DNA of 64,000 nt. It comes from Microlunatus parietis. Its GTDB lineage: Bacteria > Actinomycetota > Actinomycetes > Propionibacteriales > Propionibacteriaceae. Position numbers and translations under genes: made by a program. The stretch is from contig NZ_JACCBU010000001.1 of assembly GCF_013407955.1 (NCBI RefSeq), forward strand, positions 5,766,001 through 5,830,000, written 5' to 3'. This document shows, piece by piece, positions 1 through 8,765 of this stretch (its first letter is position 1; every line of letters begins with the position of its first letter). The notes beneath the pieces were generated by a model, which saw only the letters and a list, made by a program, of their open reading frames with translations, did no database searches and had not been told where the DNA came from.

Positions 1-2
1 GC

Positions 3-197
3 CGGCGCCTGCGGTCGTACGCGTGGCCGGAGCGCAGTCCCGGGCTGCCGGAGGCAGAGGTGTCCTGGTTCGTCCGGACCGTCTTCGGCGGGCTTGATGA
101 TCATGACGTCGACGCCGGTCTGCCGGGCCTGCCCGGGCTCCGGCTCATCGAGGGCCGGGGCCGGCTTCGCTTGCGTACCGACGAAGGGAGTCGTTGA
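3..197 (+). CDS. C-terminal fragment of an unidentified protein
   Basis: This is an open frame that enters from the left edge and stops with TGA at 195-197. The 64 visible residues are arginine- and leucine-rich, with no motif I recognise. The codon positions look like real high-GC coding sequence. The stop lies 2 bp upstream of the next gene's ATG at 200, so the two are probably co-transcribed. Function cannot be assigned from this tail. Confidence 0.5.
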   Translation, partial: RRLRSYAWPERSPGLPEAEVSWFVRTVFGGLDDHDVDAGLPGLPGLRLIEGRGRLRLRTDEGSR

Positions 198-199
198 TC

Positions 200-1006
200 A
201 TGGCCTTCGACATCGACAAGTACGCCGACACGTCGGAGCGGGTGCACTGGGAGGACCTGGACTTCTCCGCCTTCGACGACCGGCCGCTGTCGCCGGAGAC
301 GCTGCGCAGCCTGCACTACATGTGCGACATCGAGTACCACACGGTCTGCTACATGCGGGACATGCTGACCACGCCGTCGCATCGGGAGGACGCGGTGTCG
401 ACGTTCATGACGATGTGGAACCGGGAGGAGTACTGGCACGGCGAGGCGCTGGCGGCGGTCCTGCAGCGGCACGGCATCTCGGTCGACTTCGACGCCCTGA
501 AGTCGCGCCGGCTCAAGCTTGGCTGGCGGGACAAGATCGCTCCGGTCAAGCAGGCGCTGCTGGGCAACCTGGTCGGCGCCGACTTCGTCGCGGTGCACAT
601 GAGCTGGGGTGCGGTGAACGAGTGGTCTGCCACCGCCGCGTACCGACGGCTGGCCAAGCTCGAAGATCATCCGGCGCTGTCGCCGCTGCTGCGCCGGATC
701 GGCCAGCAGGAGACCCGGCACGTCGCCTTCTACACCACCCAGGCCCGGGCCCGGCTGGAGCAGAGCGCCGCGGCCCGGACGCTGACCCGGTTCGCGCTGT
801 CGAAGGCGTGGGGTCCGGTCGGCTCCGGGGTGATGCCGGAAGCCGAGGTCAGGCACGTGATGAAGCACATCTTCGGTTCCCCGGAAGGGATGGCGGAGAT
901 CCGCAAGATCGACGAGCACGTGGCCCGGCTGCCCGGCCTGGAGGGGCTGCAGGTGGTCACCGACGCGTTCCGCGCCCGCGGCATCTACTCAGACGAGGTC
1001 GCGTAG
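200..1006 (+). CDS. Ferritin-like diiron protein, acyl-ACP desaturase-like
   Basis: A 268-residue cytoplasmic protein with the ligand spacing of a diiron four-helix bundle: E45, E77-x-x-H80 (in REEYWH), E141, and E171-x-x-H174 (in QQETRH). This ExxH...E...ExxH pattern is shared by acyl-ACP desaturases and related ferritin-like oxidases. The substrate cannot be read from sequence. The ATG at 200 was chosen because GAAGGGAG at 183-190 gives a normal ribosome-binding spacing; a TTG at 194 is in frame but less likely. It follows the partial gene by 2 bp and overlaps the convergent RibD_C-type pseudogene by about 20 bp at its 3' end. Family is confident, activity unknown. Confidence 0.75.
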   Translation: MAFDIDKYADTSERVHWEDLDFSAFDDRPLSPETLRSLHYMCDIEYHTVCYMRDMLTTPSHREDAVSTFMTMWNREEYWHGEALAAVLQRHGISVDFDALKSRRLKLGWRDKIAPVKQALLGNLVGADFVAVHMSWGAVNEWSATAAYRRLAKLEDHPALSPLLRRIGQQETRHVAFYTTQARARLEQSAAARTLTRFALSKAWGPVGSGVMPEAEVRHVMKHIFGSPEGMAEIRKIDEHVARLPGLEGLQVVTDAFRARGIYSDEVA

Positions 1007-1547
1007 ACGGCCTCGATCATGCCGGAGTCGAACGTCCGCGCGGTACGCAGCGTCAGGGGCAGCGCGGCACCGAGCTCGGCGAACATCGAGCTGCCCTGAC
1101 CGACGGCGACCGGGCTGATCTTCAACCAGAACTCGTCGACCAGGCCCGCCGTGATCATGGACCGGATCGACGCCACGCCGCCGAACATCACCAGAGCACG
1201 CCCCCGGACTCCTTGAGTTTCCGGACCTGCTCGGCGCCGTCGCCGGTCGCCAGTGTGGTTCCGGGCCAGATCGAGACGTCGAGGTCGGCAGTCGAGGTCA
1301 GCACGACCTTCGGGGTGGCATTGATCCAGTCAGCCATCGGGCTCTCGACCTTGGTCCAGTGGGCCTCCATGTCCAGGAACGTCTGCCGGCCGATCACGAT
1401 CGTGTCGACCGTCGAACGGAACCGGTCGGCCAGGTCGTCCTCCTGATCCTCGTCGGGGACGATGAACCTGAGCGACGCGAGGTCGCCCTCCGGCCCGGCC
1501 ATGAAGCCGTCGAGGGAGATGTTGCAGGAAACGATCAGTGGTCTCAC
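985..1547 (-). pseudogene. Dihydrofolate-reductase/RibD_C-family gene, frameshifted
   Basis: The N-terminal part (GTG at 1547, 119 codons) begins with the family's typical start, a strand followed by SLDGF, and contains the TIVIGRQTF strand. It stops at TGA in the middle of the NADPH-binding segment, just after ESGGVLW. The remainder (MFGGVASIRSMITAGLVDEF, then the terminal strands) continues in another frame to 985. A single missing base near 1190-1195 explains both halves and would restore a normal length of about 187 residues. A ribosome-binding sequence GAGGAG lies upstream of the GTG. The gene is divergent from the TetR gene at 1624 and shares its operator region. Either the gene is inactivated or the read has an indel error here. 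Confidence 0.75.
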
Positions 1548-1592
1548 GGTACGTGCTCCTCACGTGGGGCGGCGGCACTGGCGTACGTCGTA

Positions 1593-1607
1593 CCGTACTA
1601 TGTACGG
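1593..1607. promoter_or_regulatory. TetR-type operator palindrome
   Basis: CCGTAC-TAT-GTACGG is a perfect 6-3-6 inverted repeat in the 76-bp space between the divergent RibD_C-family pseudogene and the TetR gene. It lies 17 bp upstream of the TetR start, so it is the natural candidate for autoregulation and for control of the neighbour. It is embedded in a run with further GTAC words (1582-1605). Confidence 0.6.
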
Positions 1608-1623
1608 CGACTAGGGTCCAGAC

Positions 1624-2364
1624 ATGCACGGAGCGGAATTGTCACGGGTACTGCCGCTGCTGTGGCGTACCGCCGAACGGTCGAGCCCCGGCGACCGGCT
1701 CTCGGTGGGGCGGATCGTGCAGCAGGCCGTCGAGCTCGCCGACGTGAGCGGTCTCGAGCGAGTGACGATGCGTGCGCTCGCCCAGGAACTCTCGGTCGGC
1801 ACCATGTCGCTCTACACGCACGTGCCGGGGAAGCCCGAACTGCACGCGTTGATGCTCGACCACGTCACCGGCGAGGATCTCCGGCCGGTACCGGAGACGG
1901 TCGGCTGGCGGGAGGCCGTGATCGAGATCGCCCACAACGACCGGGACCGCTACCTGCGGCACCCCTGGCTGCTACAGCTGACCGCGACCCGGCCCCCGTC
2001 CGGTCCGAACGTGACGGCGAAGTACGACCGCGACCTGAGCGCGCTGGACCGGACCGGGCTGAGTGCGGCGGAGATCACCGCCACCATGATCACCTTGGGC
2101 GTGTTCGTCCAGGGTACGGTGCAGAGTGAGGTGGACGCCGCCGCGGCACGGGCGGCCGGGTTCGACGATTCCGACTGGTGGCAGGCGCACCGGCCGTACT
2201 GGTCGCGGGTGGTCGATCCCGATCACTTCCCGGCGATCCACCGCCAGTTCGAGAGCGCCGGGCGACCGGACCCGGACACCGATCACCGGTTCAACTTCGA
2301 CTTCGGCCTCGAACGACTGCTGGACGGCATCGAGGTCCTGCTGGACAGGCGGTCCGGACAGTGA
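1624..2364 (+). CDS. TetR/AcrR-family transcriptional regulator (TetR_C-type)
   Basis: A 246-residue repressor-like protein. Residues about 25-70 carry the HTH, with the recognition helix region SVGTMSLYTHVPGK. The rest is all-helical and matches the layout of the TetR C-terminal ligand-binding family, including a region like the HPWLL segment near residue 120. It is divergent from the frameshifted RibD_C-family gene, with a palindromic operator between them, so it probably represses itself and that gene. The ligand is unknown. Confidence 0.8.
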   Translation: MHGAELSRVLPLLWRTAERSSPGDRLSVGRIVQQAVELADVSGLERVTMRALAQELSVGTMSLYTHVPGKPELHALMLDHVTGEDLRPVPETVGWREAVIEIAHNDRDRYLRHPWLLQLTATRPPSGPNVTAKYDRDLSALDRTGLSAAEITATMITLGVFVQGTVQSEVDAAAARAAGFDDSDWWQAHRPYWSRVVDPDHFPAIHRQFESAGRPDPDTDHRFNFDFGLERLLDGIEVLLDRRSGQ

Positions 2365-2384
2365 CGATGGCCGAGGATCCCTGC

Positions 2385-2595
2385 AGGGACGAGCAACTCG
2401 TCCAGCCTGCTCACCCGGACGTTGGCGACCGAGGGTCGGTCGGTGATCGGCGTCGATCCCAGCCCGACGATGCTGGGCTATGCCCGCCGGCAGCCCGGGG
2501 CGGAGGCGGTCACCTGGATCGACGGCGACGCAGCCGCGGTCGAACCGGCCGGCGACGACACCCGGGTACTGGTGATCAGCGCGTACCGGGCCTAA
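2385..2595 (+). pseudogene. Remnant of a class I SAM-dependent methyltransferase
   Basis: The gap after the TetR gene holds a frame ending in TAA at 2593-2595. It reads GTSNSSSLLTRTLATEG, then VIGVDPSPTMLGYARRQPG and WIDGDA. This is the motif I-to-II segment of a methyltransferase Rossmann fold: a degraded glycine-rich loop, the acidic end of strand 2, and the next strand. No start or downstream catalytic region is present. The fragment overlaps the 3' end of the convergent hydrolase gene. I read it as the middle of a lost gene. Confidence 0.5.
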
Positions 2596-3947
2596 CCGGC
2601 GCGCGGAACCAGGCGGCCGACGTGCTTGGCCGCGACCACCGCGTCGCCGTCCCGGACGAACTCGCCCTGCAGCCCGGTGAACGGGCCGCCGACGACCAGG
2701 AAGCGTTCGCCGGCGAGCAGGCTGACCGGGAACTCCAGCGTCTCGCCGGAGCCGTCGCCGTCCGACACGGTGCCGTGGATGATCAGGCCGTCGTCGGCGA
2801 CGACGATCCGCAACTCGATCCCGTCGGTGCGGTACGTCCCCGCGTACGGGGCCAGTTCGGCGGGGGAGAGCCGGAGCGGCTCCGGCGGCCGTTCGACCAG
2901 GCCGAGCCGGGTCTCCAGGATCCGGCGCACGACCCGCTCCGACAGTTCCCGGCCGGCCGGGCTGCAATTGGTCAGGGCGACGATCGCGGTGTCGCGGTCC
3001 GGGATGATCGTGACCGCCGAGTGCTGGCCGGCCACGTCGCCGTGGTGCTCGATGATCTTGACGCCGTCGTACTCGCGCAGCATCCAGCCCATGCCGACCC
3101 GGATGCCGGGCATCAGTACATGATCGGTCGTCGGCTCGTGCATGGCCCGGAGCGACGCTTCGGAGAGCACCCTGGTGCCGTCCGGAGCCCGGCCGTCACC
3201 CAGCTGGAAGCGGGCCCAGGCGAGTTGATCACGGAGGCTGGAGGCCAGCCGCGCGCCGGCCGGGATGTAGCCGCGCGGATCGCTCCACGGCTCGCAGACC
3301 CGCACCTCGCCGCCGTTCGCCGTCGGCTGATGGCCGAGCGCGAAGGGGTGCGTCATGATCGCGTTCAGCGACGTCAACGTCTCCCGGAGCCCCAGCGGTT
3401 CCAAGATCAACGTCGCCAGCGCGCTGTCGAACGGCTCGCCGGTGATCTTCTCGACGACCCGCCCGGCGAGCACGAACGCCGCATTGTTGTACGAGGCGTC
3501 CGTGCCCGGGGCGAACTGCTGCGGCAGGTCGGCCAGCGCCCCGACCGCACGTTCGACGGCGTCGTCGCCCTCGCCGGTGTCGACCCAGGAGTCGCCACCG
3601 TCCCAACCCGCGGTGTGATTGAGCAGGTGACCGACGGTCAGGCTCGCCGCCGCCGTGTCGTCGTGGAGTCGCAGGTCGGGCAGGTGGCGGCGCACCGGCT
3701 CGTCGAGCGCGACCCGGCCTTGGTCCACGAGTGCCATCATCGCCGCCGCGGTGAAGGTCTTCGCCGTCGAGCCGATCTGGAACAGGGTCAACTCGTCGAC
3801 CGGTCGGCCATGATCGAGGCGGGTCACCCCGGAGCCGGTGAAGTCGAGGTCACCGCCATGATCAACTCCGACGACGGCCCCGGGAACACCCAGCTCCCGG
3901 GCCGCCTGGGACACCTCGGCTTCGAGGGCAGCCGCCTGATCGCGCAT
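2592..3947 (-). CDS. Serine beta-lactamase-like hydrolase (class C / esterase fold)
   Basis: A 451-residue protein of the beta-lactamase/D-aminopeptidase/esterase superfamily. S60-T-A-K63 is the SxxK nucleophile motif, Y153-N-N155 the YxN motif, and an HHGD segment near residue 320 takes the place of the KTG box, as in many esterase-like members. The last 120 residues form a separate beta-rich domain common in this group. No signal peptide is evident. I prefer the ATG at 3947 over the upstream in-frame ATG at 4007, because the longer start would overlap the divergent NUDIX start and has no ribosome-binding site. The substrate is unknown; antibiotic hydrolysis should not be assumed. Confidence 0.8.
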   Translation of the reverse strand: MRDQAAALEAEVSQAARELGVPGAVVGVDHGGDLDFTGSGVTRLDHGRPVDELTLFQIGSTAKTFTAAAMMALVDQGRVALDEPVRRHLPDLRLHDDTAAASLTVGHLLNHTAGWDGGDSWVDTGEGDDAVERAVGALADLPQQFAPGTDASYNNAAFVLAGRVVEKITGEPFDSALATLILEPLGLRETLTSLNAIMTHPFALGHQPTANGGEVRVCEPWSDPRGYIPAGARLASSLRDQLAWARFQLGDGRAPDGTRVLSEASLRAMHEPTTDHVLMPGIRVGMGWMLREYDGVKIIEHHGDVAGQHSAVTIIPDRDTAIVALTNCSPAGRELSERVVRRILETRLGLVERPPEPLRLSPAELAPYAGTYRTDGIELRIVVADDGLIIHGTVSDGDGSGETLEFPVSLLAGERFLVVGGPFTGLQGEFVRDGDAVVAAKHVGRLVPRAG

Positions 3948-4005
3948 ACCGAGGACTCTACGGGTGGCTTCAAGGCTGTCGGTGGTCGGTGGCAGGCTGC
4001 CGCGC

Positions 4006-4392
4006 ATGTGGGATTGGGAGACAAGCGTCGTGCTGGTGCGGGACCCGAGCGGACGGGTGCTGCTGGTCCGGCAGAACTACGGGCACCGCTTCTACGGCCT
4101 GCCCGGCGGGAAGATCGAGGACGGTGAGTCCCCGGCCGAGGCGGCCCTTCGGGAGCTGTTCGAGGAGACCGGTCTGCGGGCCGAGGCGGTCACGCCGCAC
4201 AGCGTGCACGAGTTGGTCTACCCGGGCACCGGTGGTCGATATCGAGCGCATGCCTTCACCGGCAAGGGTGTGTCGGGCACGCCCGGCGTGCGGTTGCCGG
4301 AGGAGATCACCTCGGTCGCCTGGTTCGACCTCGCCGCACTGCCCGACCCGCTCACCCCGTCGGCCGGCGCCGTCCTGACGCCCGGCCGATAG
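4006..4392 (+). CDS. NUDIX hydrolase
   Basis: A 128-residue single-domain protein. The NUDIX box GX5EX7REUXEEXGU is complete at residues 35-57 (G35, E41, R49-E50, E53-E54, G56), giving the Mg2+-binding helix that hydrolyses nucleoside-diphosphate-X compounds. The specific substrate cannot be told. It is divergent from the beta-lactamase-like gene and is followed 4 bp after its stop by a dispersed palindromic repeat. Confidence 0.85.
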   Translation: MWDWETSVVLVRDPSGRVLLVRQNYGHRFYGLPGGKIEDGESPAEAALRELFEETGLRAEAVTPHSVHELVYPGTGGRYRAHAFTGKGVSGTPGVRLPEEITSVAWFDLAALPDPLTPSAGAVLTPGR

Positions 4393-4395
4393 GTG

Positions 4396-4416
4396 CCCTG
4401 AGCCTGTTGAAGGGCC
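4396..4416. repeat. Dispersed palindromic repeat, copy 1
   Basis: CCCTGAGCCTGTTGAAGGGC begins 3 bp after the NUDIX stop codon. A 21-bp copy differing at two positions sits over the stop codon of ribF at 44734-44754. The CCCT...AGGG ends can pair, so it could act as a weak 3'-end hairpin. I know this word as a short repeat scattered at gene ends in many high-GC genomes. Confidence 0.55.
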
Positions 4417-4992
4417 AAATCGGGGTCGTTCAACCCTGAACGGAGTCAGTGACGAGAGTCGCCTCCGGCAAAACGTCGGAGACCCCTGGCGTCCCGGCTG
4501 ATCTGCGCCAGGAGGTGGTCCGCCTCGGTTCCGGTCACTCACCGCGCTCGTCGGCCCCTATGCCGGTGTCGATGGGGATAGACCTTGCGCACCTGCACCG
4601 GCCGCGACAGCGAGTCGATCATGCTCCGTCTGCGCGTTGCCAGAGATTCTCGGTCAACTTGGGTCGGAGGTCTCTGGGTTTCGGTAGCCCTTGTCTGCAG
4701 CGATTTCAGCCGTCGTGTTTCGCAGCGGAGACTGAGACGTGACCTGATCAAGTAAGCCGGACGCAATCTTCGGCTCGGGGGCTTCGGCATGGTCCATGTC
4801 GAGCCAAGTCGTGAGCTGAACAGAAGTGAATCCCGGCAGTCGACGCGGGTCAGGAGTTCTTGTCGCGATGATCGGCTCAGAGGCCGAGAGGGCGGTTGCG
4901 AGGCCCGTATCGCCGGTGGATGACCGAGGTGAACGTGGCCGGAATTATCCACAGATCCCTTGTTTTGTTGGGTTTCTGTCGGTCCAGTGGGC
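4417..4992. other. Gene-free stretch of atypical composition
   Basis: About 575 bp with lower GC and more stop codons in all frames than the surroundings. I find no convincing gene. It contains a CTGGCG/CGCCAG inverted repeat (about 4478-4503) and one DnaA-box-like TTATCCACA at 4945-4953. It directly precedes the DUF222 gene and may be imported with it. Confidence 0.4.
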
Positions 4993-5006
4993 TAGAATGG
5001 CATACA
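4993..5006 (+). promoter_or_regulatory. Probable -10 element and leaderless start for the DUF222 gene
   Basis: TAGAAT at 4993-4998 matches an actinobacterial -10 hexamer. The ATG at 5006 lies 7 bp beyond it, about where transcription would begin, and there is no ribosome-binding sequence in front of it. A leaderless mRNA starting at or next to this ATG fits best. An alternative in-frame ATG at 4997 overlaps the hexamer. Confidence 0.45.
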
Positions 5007-6375
5007 TGTTCGAATCGTTGGAGGCGAAGGCTGCCGGGTACGGCACCGACGACATCCTCAAGGCCGCGGGCGGGTTGAGGCGGGCCCGGATCGCCGCGGC
5101 GAACGAGCTGCTGGTCTGGACAGCGGCGTGGGTGGATGCGCATCCGGCGGAGTCGATCATGGAGACCGGGCCGGGATTGGCGCGGGCGGTCCGGCCGGGT
5201 GGGGAGGGCACTCCGGCATTGAACGATCTGGCCATGATCGAGTTCTTGGCCAAGATCGGCAAGAGCAGCGGAGCTGGGATGGCGTTCATCGGAGACGTGC
5301 TGGATCTGCGCCACAGGTTGCCGCTGCTGTGGGCTAAGACGATGCGGTGTGAGATTGAGGAGTGGCAGGCCTGCAAGATCGCCCGGCTGACCCACCACCT
5401 GACCATGGAACAAGCGGCGCAGGTGGATCGGGCGGTGGCCTGGTTTGCTGGGTCGCAGCCGTTCGGGAAGCTGCGCGACGCAGTCGAGGCCGAGATCTTG
5501 CGCGTCGACGGTGACCGGGCTCGCGCCGAGTACGAGCAGCGCCGGAAGCAGCGTGGGGTGTGGTTGTCCCAGACCGATGACAACGGGCACAAGGCAGTGT
5601 ACGGGCGATTGGAGCCGTTGGCCGCGACCCGGCTGTATGCCCAGGTCCAGGAGTTGGCCGATTGCTTGACCGAGGGTACGGCGGATGAGCGGCGGGCTGA
5701 GGCGTTCGGCTTGTTGGGTGATGTCGGCGCGATCACCCAGTTGCGGGCGCGGCGCCGGCAGCCGGAACTGTTCGACGACGAACTGGCCGAGGCTGTGGCG
5801 GCGTTGACGCCGGACGATGAACCAGAGCTGGTGGTGGAGGAATCCGACGTGCATCCGGCGCTGCGAGATCGGCCCAGCCACGTTGATGTGGAGTCGTCGA
5901 TCTTCGAGGCTGCAGTGGAACGGATTGTGACGAAACTCGACCCGGCGCTCTTGGCGCCGACCTCGACCGTCGTGGTGCACATCTCCGCCGAGGATCTCTC
6001 GCAGGCCGACGGCGTGTGCCGCGTGCCAAGGATCGGACCGACCCTGAAGAGTGTGGTCGGTGAGTGGCTGGGGCATGAGCGGGTAGTGGTGCGGCCGGTG
6101 ATCGATCTCAACGACGTGCCGCCACCGGTGGATGCCTACGAGATCCCGGCCCGCCACCGCGAACACGCCTTCCTGCGCCAACCGGGCAGTGCGTTCCCGT
6201 GGTCGACCGCGACCCGGAACCTCGATCTTGATCACACCGATCCCTACGAGCCGAACGGGCCGCCCGGCCAGACCCGGGTCGCCACACTCACTCCCTTGGC
6301 TCGGGTCGAGCAGTTGAGTCGGCCTGGGGCGCGGTGTCGGGATTGCTCCCGGTCCGTTTCCCCAGGCCGCTCTCC

Positions 6376-6409
6376 GAACCCGGCGTGCGTGTTTCCACGC
6401 ACCGGGCTC
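6376..6409 (-). ncRNA. Group II intron domain V catalytic hairpin
   Basis: This 34-nt element is the most conserved part of a group II ribozyme. On the minus strand it reads GAGCCCGGTGCGTGGAAACA and then CGCACGCCGGGTTC. The long stem is capped by a GAAA-containing loop with an internal bulge at the expected place. It lies 63 nt before the intron 3' end, leaving room for domain VI. Confidence 0.85.
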
Positions 6410-6434
6410 TCCATGGTTCTGCCGGTGGGTTGGT

Positions 6435-7901
6435 TCAGACAGTGTGGGTCCAGGGGTTGGGGATCTTGTAGCCGCGGTAGCGGTAGCGAGTGATCGGTTC
6501 CGCTGCCGGGTTGAACAGTACGATCCCGTCCGCGCTGATCGGCCTCCATCTTCCGGTGGGGGTGACGAGCCAGCGTCGGACGTCCTTCCATTTCCAGCGG
6601 TGCCGGGTTCGCATCATGTGCACGATCCGCCACCCGGTAAACCAATAGAGGTGGCTGAAGGTGTGTTTCGCGACGGCGTGCTTGAAATAGTTGGTCCAGC
6701 CGCGACTGATCTGGTTGATCCGGATCAGCACGTTCCTGAGCTCTTGCTGTGACGTTCTGGGGGTCAGGGCACGAATCTTGTCCCGGATCGACCGGATCGG
6801 TCGTTTCGCGACGAAGGTGTAGACGTACCATCTCTGCGTTCCTCGTTTTCGTTTCCACTGGATGTGGAACCCGAGGAAGTCGAACCCCTCACTCATGTGC
6901 ACGATCTGGGTTTTCGCCTCTGACAGCGTCAATCCGATCGGTGCAAGCACCTGAATGATCTTCTCGTGTAGGCCCTCGACATGGGCCCGTTCACCGTGGA
7001 CCAGAACGACGAAATCGTCGGCGTAGCGGACGATCCGCCAGTTCGGCTCACCTTTCTGGACCCGTGTTTTACGTCGTTGCTGAGTCGACATCGACCCGCC
7101 TGGCTGCCATGGCTGCTGGACGTGCTCGTCGAGCACTGACAGCGCAATATTGGCCAGGAGCGGGGACAGGATGCCGCCTTGCGGAGTGCCGGTGTTGGTG
7201 TCCTCAACCTCGCCGAGTTCGGTCAAGATCCCGGCTTTGAGGAACGCCTTCACCAGCCGCAACACGCGCTTGTCTTTGACCCGGAGCCGCACCCGGTCCA
7301 TCAGGGCCGCGTGGTCGATCCGGTCGAAACACGCCTCGATGTCAGCATCGAGCACCCAGCGGTATCCGTTGGTGCCGTACTGGTGGATCTCGGCGATTGC
7401 GTCGTGTGCGCGCCGTTCGGGCCGGAACCCGTAGGAGACCGGCTGAAAGTCGGCCTCGAAGATTGGTTCCAGCACCAGCTTCAACGCGGCCTGGACGACC
7501 CGGTCAATCACCGTCGGAATCCCCAACCGGCGGACCTTCCCGGCCCCGCCCGGTTTGGGAATCTTGCGTTCCCGCACCGGTTGCGGCCGAAACTCCCCAG
7601 ACTTGATCAAGGAGCGTAGATCGTCCAGGAACCGCGTGACTCCGACCTCGCGTTCGATCCGGGCGACTGTCCACCCGTCCGAACCCGCCGTCACAGCTCC
7701 GCGATTGCCCGCGACCCGATCCCACGCCATGATCAGCGTGGCCGGGTCATGCACGAGATTAAACAGATCGTCGAACCGGCGGCCGGGATCGGCCACCGCC
7801 CAACGGTGAAGTTTGGCCTGAATCCCCGATACCCGCCGCCGAGGACCATCCGGCACTATCGGCAGCGAGGCGTCCCCGTTCGGGGCAGCGTCTTTCGGCA
7901 T
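6435..7901 (-). CDS. ltrA: Group II intron reverse transcriptase/maturase
   Basis: A 488-residue intron-encoded protein. It has the RT fingers-palm with the LDADIEACFD block near 184-193, GTPQGGILSPLLANI near 238-252 and the catalytic YADD at 293-296. The maturase (X) domain follows, with FLGFHI and the NYFKHAV region. The C-terminus (RPISADGIVLFNP, then RYRGYKIPNPW) is typical of actinobacterial intron proteins. I see no C-terminal HNH endonuclease domain, so target cleavage would depend on the RNA and on nicks or replication forks. The ATG at 7901 has GGAG 8 nt upstream; an earlier in-frame start at 7931 is less likely. Confidence 0.9.
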   Translation of the reverse strand: MPKDAAPNGDASLPIVPDGPRRRVSGIQAKLHRWAVADPGRRFDDLFNLVHDPATLIMAWDRVAGNRGAVTAGSDGWTVARIEREVGVTRFLDDLRSLIKSGEFRPQPVRERKIPKPGGAGKVRRLGIPTVIDRVVQAALKLVLEPIFEADFQPVSYGFRPERRAHDAIAEIHQYGTNGYRWVLDADIEACFDRIDHAALMDRVRLRVKDKRVLRLVKAFLKAGILTELGEVEDTNTGTPQGGILSPLLANIALSVLDEHVQQPWQPGGSMSTQQRRKTRVQKGEPNWRIVRYADDFVVLVHGERAHVEGLHEKIIQVLAPIGLTLSEAKTQIVHMSEGFDFLGFHIQWKRKRGTQRWYVYTFVAKRPIRSIRDKIRALTPRTSQQELRNVLIRINQISRGWTNYFKHAVAKHTFSHLYWFTGWRIVHMMRTRHRWKWKDVRRWLVTPTGRWRPISADGIVLFNPAAEPITRYRYRGYKIPNPWTHTV

Positions 7902-8765
7902 GACAATCTCCAATTCTCTTCTCGATACCACTGCCGCCCTTCGCCCTGTGACCGGCTCTCCCGGACTCCGATGGCGGGTCGTGACTCCCGCGACTACTAC
8001 GACGGCTCCGCCCCGTCCCCGACCGATCGGTCGACGGTGAACCCAGCCCCCACGCTCACACCGGCTGTGTGGCGTTCTGAGGCGGACCGGGGACGGTTCC
8101 CGTGTTCACTTGTTGATCGCTCGACGAAGGAGGCAGCCGACTTGGACCCTGCGACCTCGCTGTGGCTACGCCACAGACCTTCACCACAGCCTTCCTATCG
8201 CCGCTCGAATAGCTCCAGGAAGTTCCCCACAAGATCACCAATCGATGATCAACAGCGGGTGCGCGTCGCATCCGGCCCTGATCCGCCAGGTTTCGAGCCG
8301 GTGTGTCATTGAGGGACGTATACGCCGGTTTCTCGCGTCTACCTTTCCGTCCTCGCTAGCCGGACCCGCACCATCTGGCAGTACTGACACGTCCCGGCAT
8401 CGTCAGGGCCGCTTCCACCCATCCCGGCACCTCCCGGGACAGGCTGCCCTCAGCTTCGCAGTCCTGCTGCGACAGAACCACGGTGCAGGCCTCTCACCTC
8501 CACTCGATCAACAAGCGCCTCACGGCGCACTCGTGCGGTGACGCATGGAGGGTGGCGGCGGCGCAGACCGGATCCGACGACGATGATCTTCCGGTCACCG
8601 CACGGGAACGTGTACCTGACGAACCGTACCGGCACTCATGATCTTGGTACCGGGCCAGTCGCCCACGCCCTCTGGGTCGCAACTACTTGCTGAGCAGCAA
8701 GATCTCGGGAATGCCCGGTGGTGCCAGGGCCGAACGCGTCCTGCCATCCTCCCGACCCGAGGCGA

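Larger units (their letters stand above)
6313..8530 (-). mobile_element. Complete group II intron with reverse transcriptase/maturase
   Basis: On the minus strand the element starts with GTGCGCC at 8530 (the GUGYG 5' consensus) and ends ...CTCAAC at 6313 (the AY 3' consensus). A 34-nt domain V hairpin is present at 6376-6409, with GAGCCCGG pairing to CCGGGTTC around a GGAAAC loop. Domain VI follows, with GGCCTGGGG pairing to CCCCAGGCC. The ribozyme's domain I and the rest of the 5' part occupy roughly 7902-8530, and the maturase frame fills the middle. Size is 2218 bp. Flanks join seamlessly in the interrupted DUF222 gene, so the insertion made no target duplication, as expected for retrohoming. 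All parts look intact. Confidence 0.9.
5006..8693 (+). pseudogene. DUF222/HNH endonuclease (13E12 repeat family), split by a group II intron
   Basis: Exon-like part 1 (5006-6312) encodes 435 residues typical of DUF222 proteins: MFESLEAK start, a long helical domain, then a C-terminal HNH region with LDLDHTDPY and GPPGQTRVATLTPLARV. Part 2 (8531-8693) encodes RAVTHGGWRRRRPDP, FRSPHGNVYL and the usual TGTH tail. Joining base 6312 to base 8531 rebuilds the codon CAT and the conserved VEHRAVTHGGW in one 489-residue frame. The 2218 bp between are a group II intron in antisense orientation, which cannot splice from this gene's mRNA. The gene is therefore probably inactive, with a truncated HNH site. 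DUF222 genes are numerous in actinobacteria and their role is unsettled. Confidence 0.85.

Noticed and set aside
4539..4952. Minus-strand open frame in the gap before the DUF222 gene
   Set aside because: Ser/Arg-rich, no recognisable domain, no ribosome-binding site.
4945..4953. DnaA-box-like TTATCCACA as a sign of a replication origin
   Set aside because: Only one perfect box, no cluster, no dnaA/dnaN nearby, and it lies in an ordinary intergenic region before a DUF222 gene.
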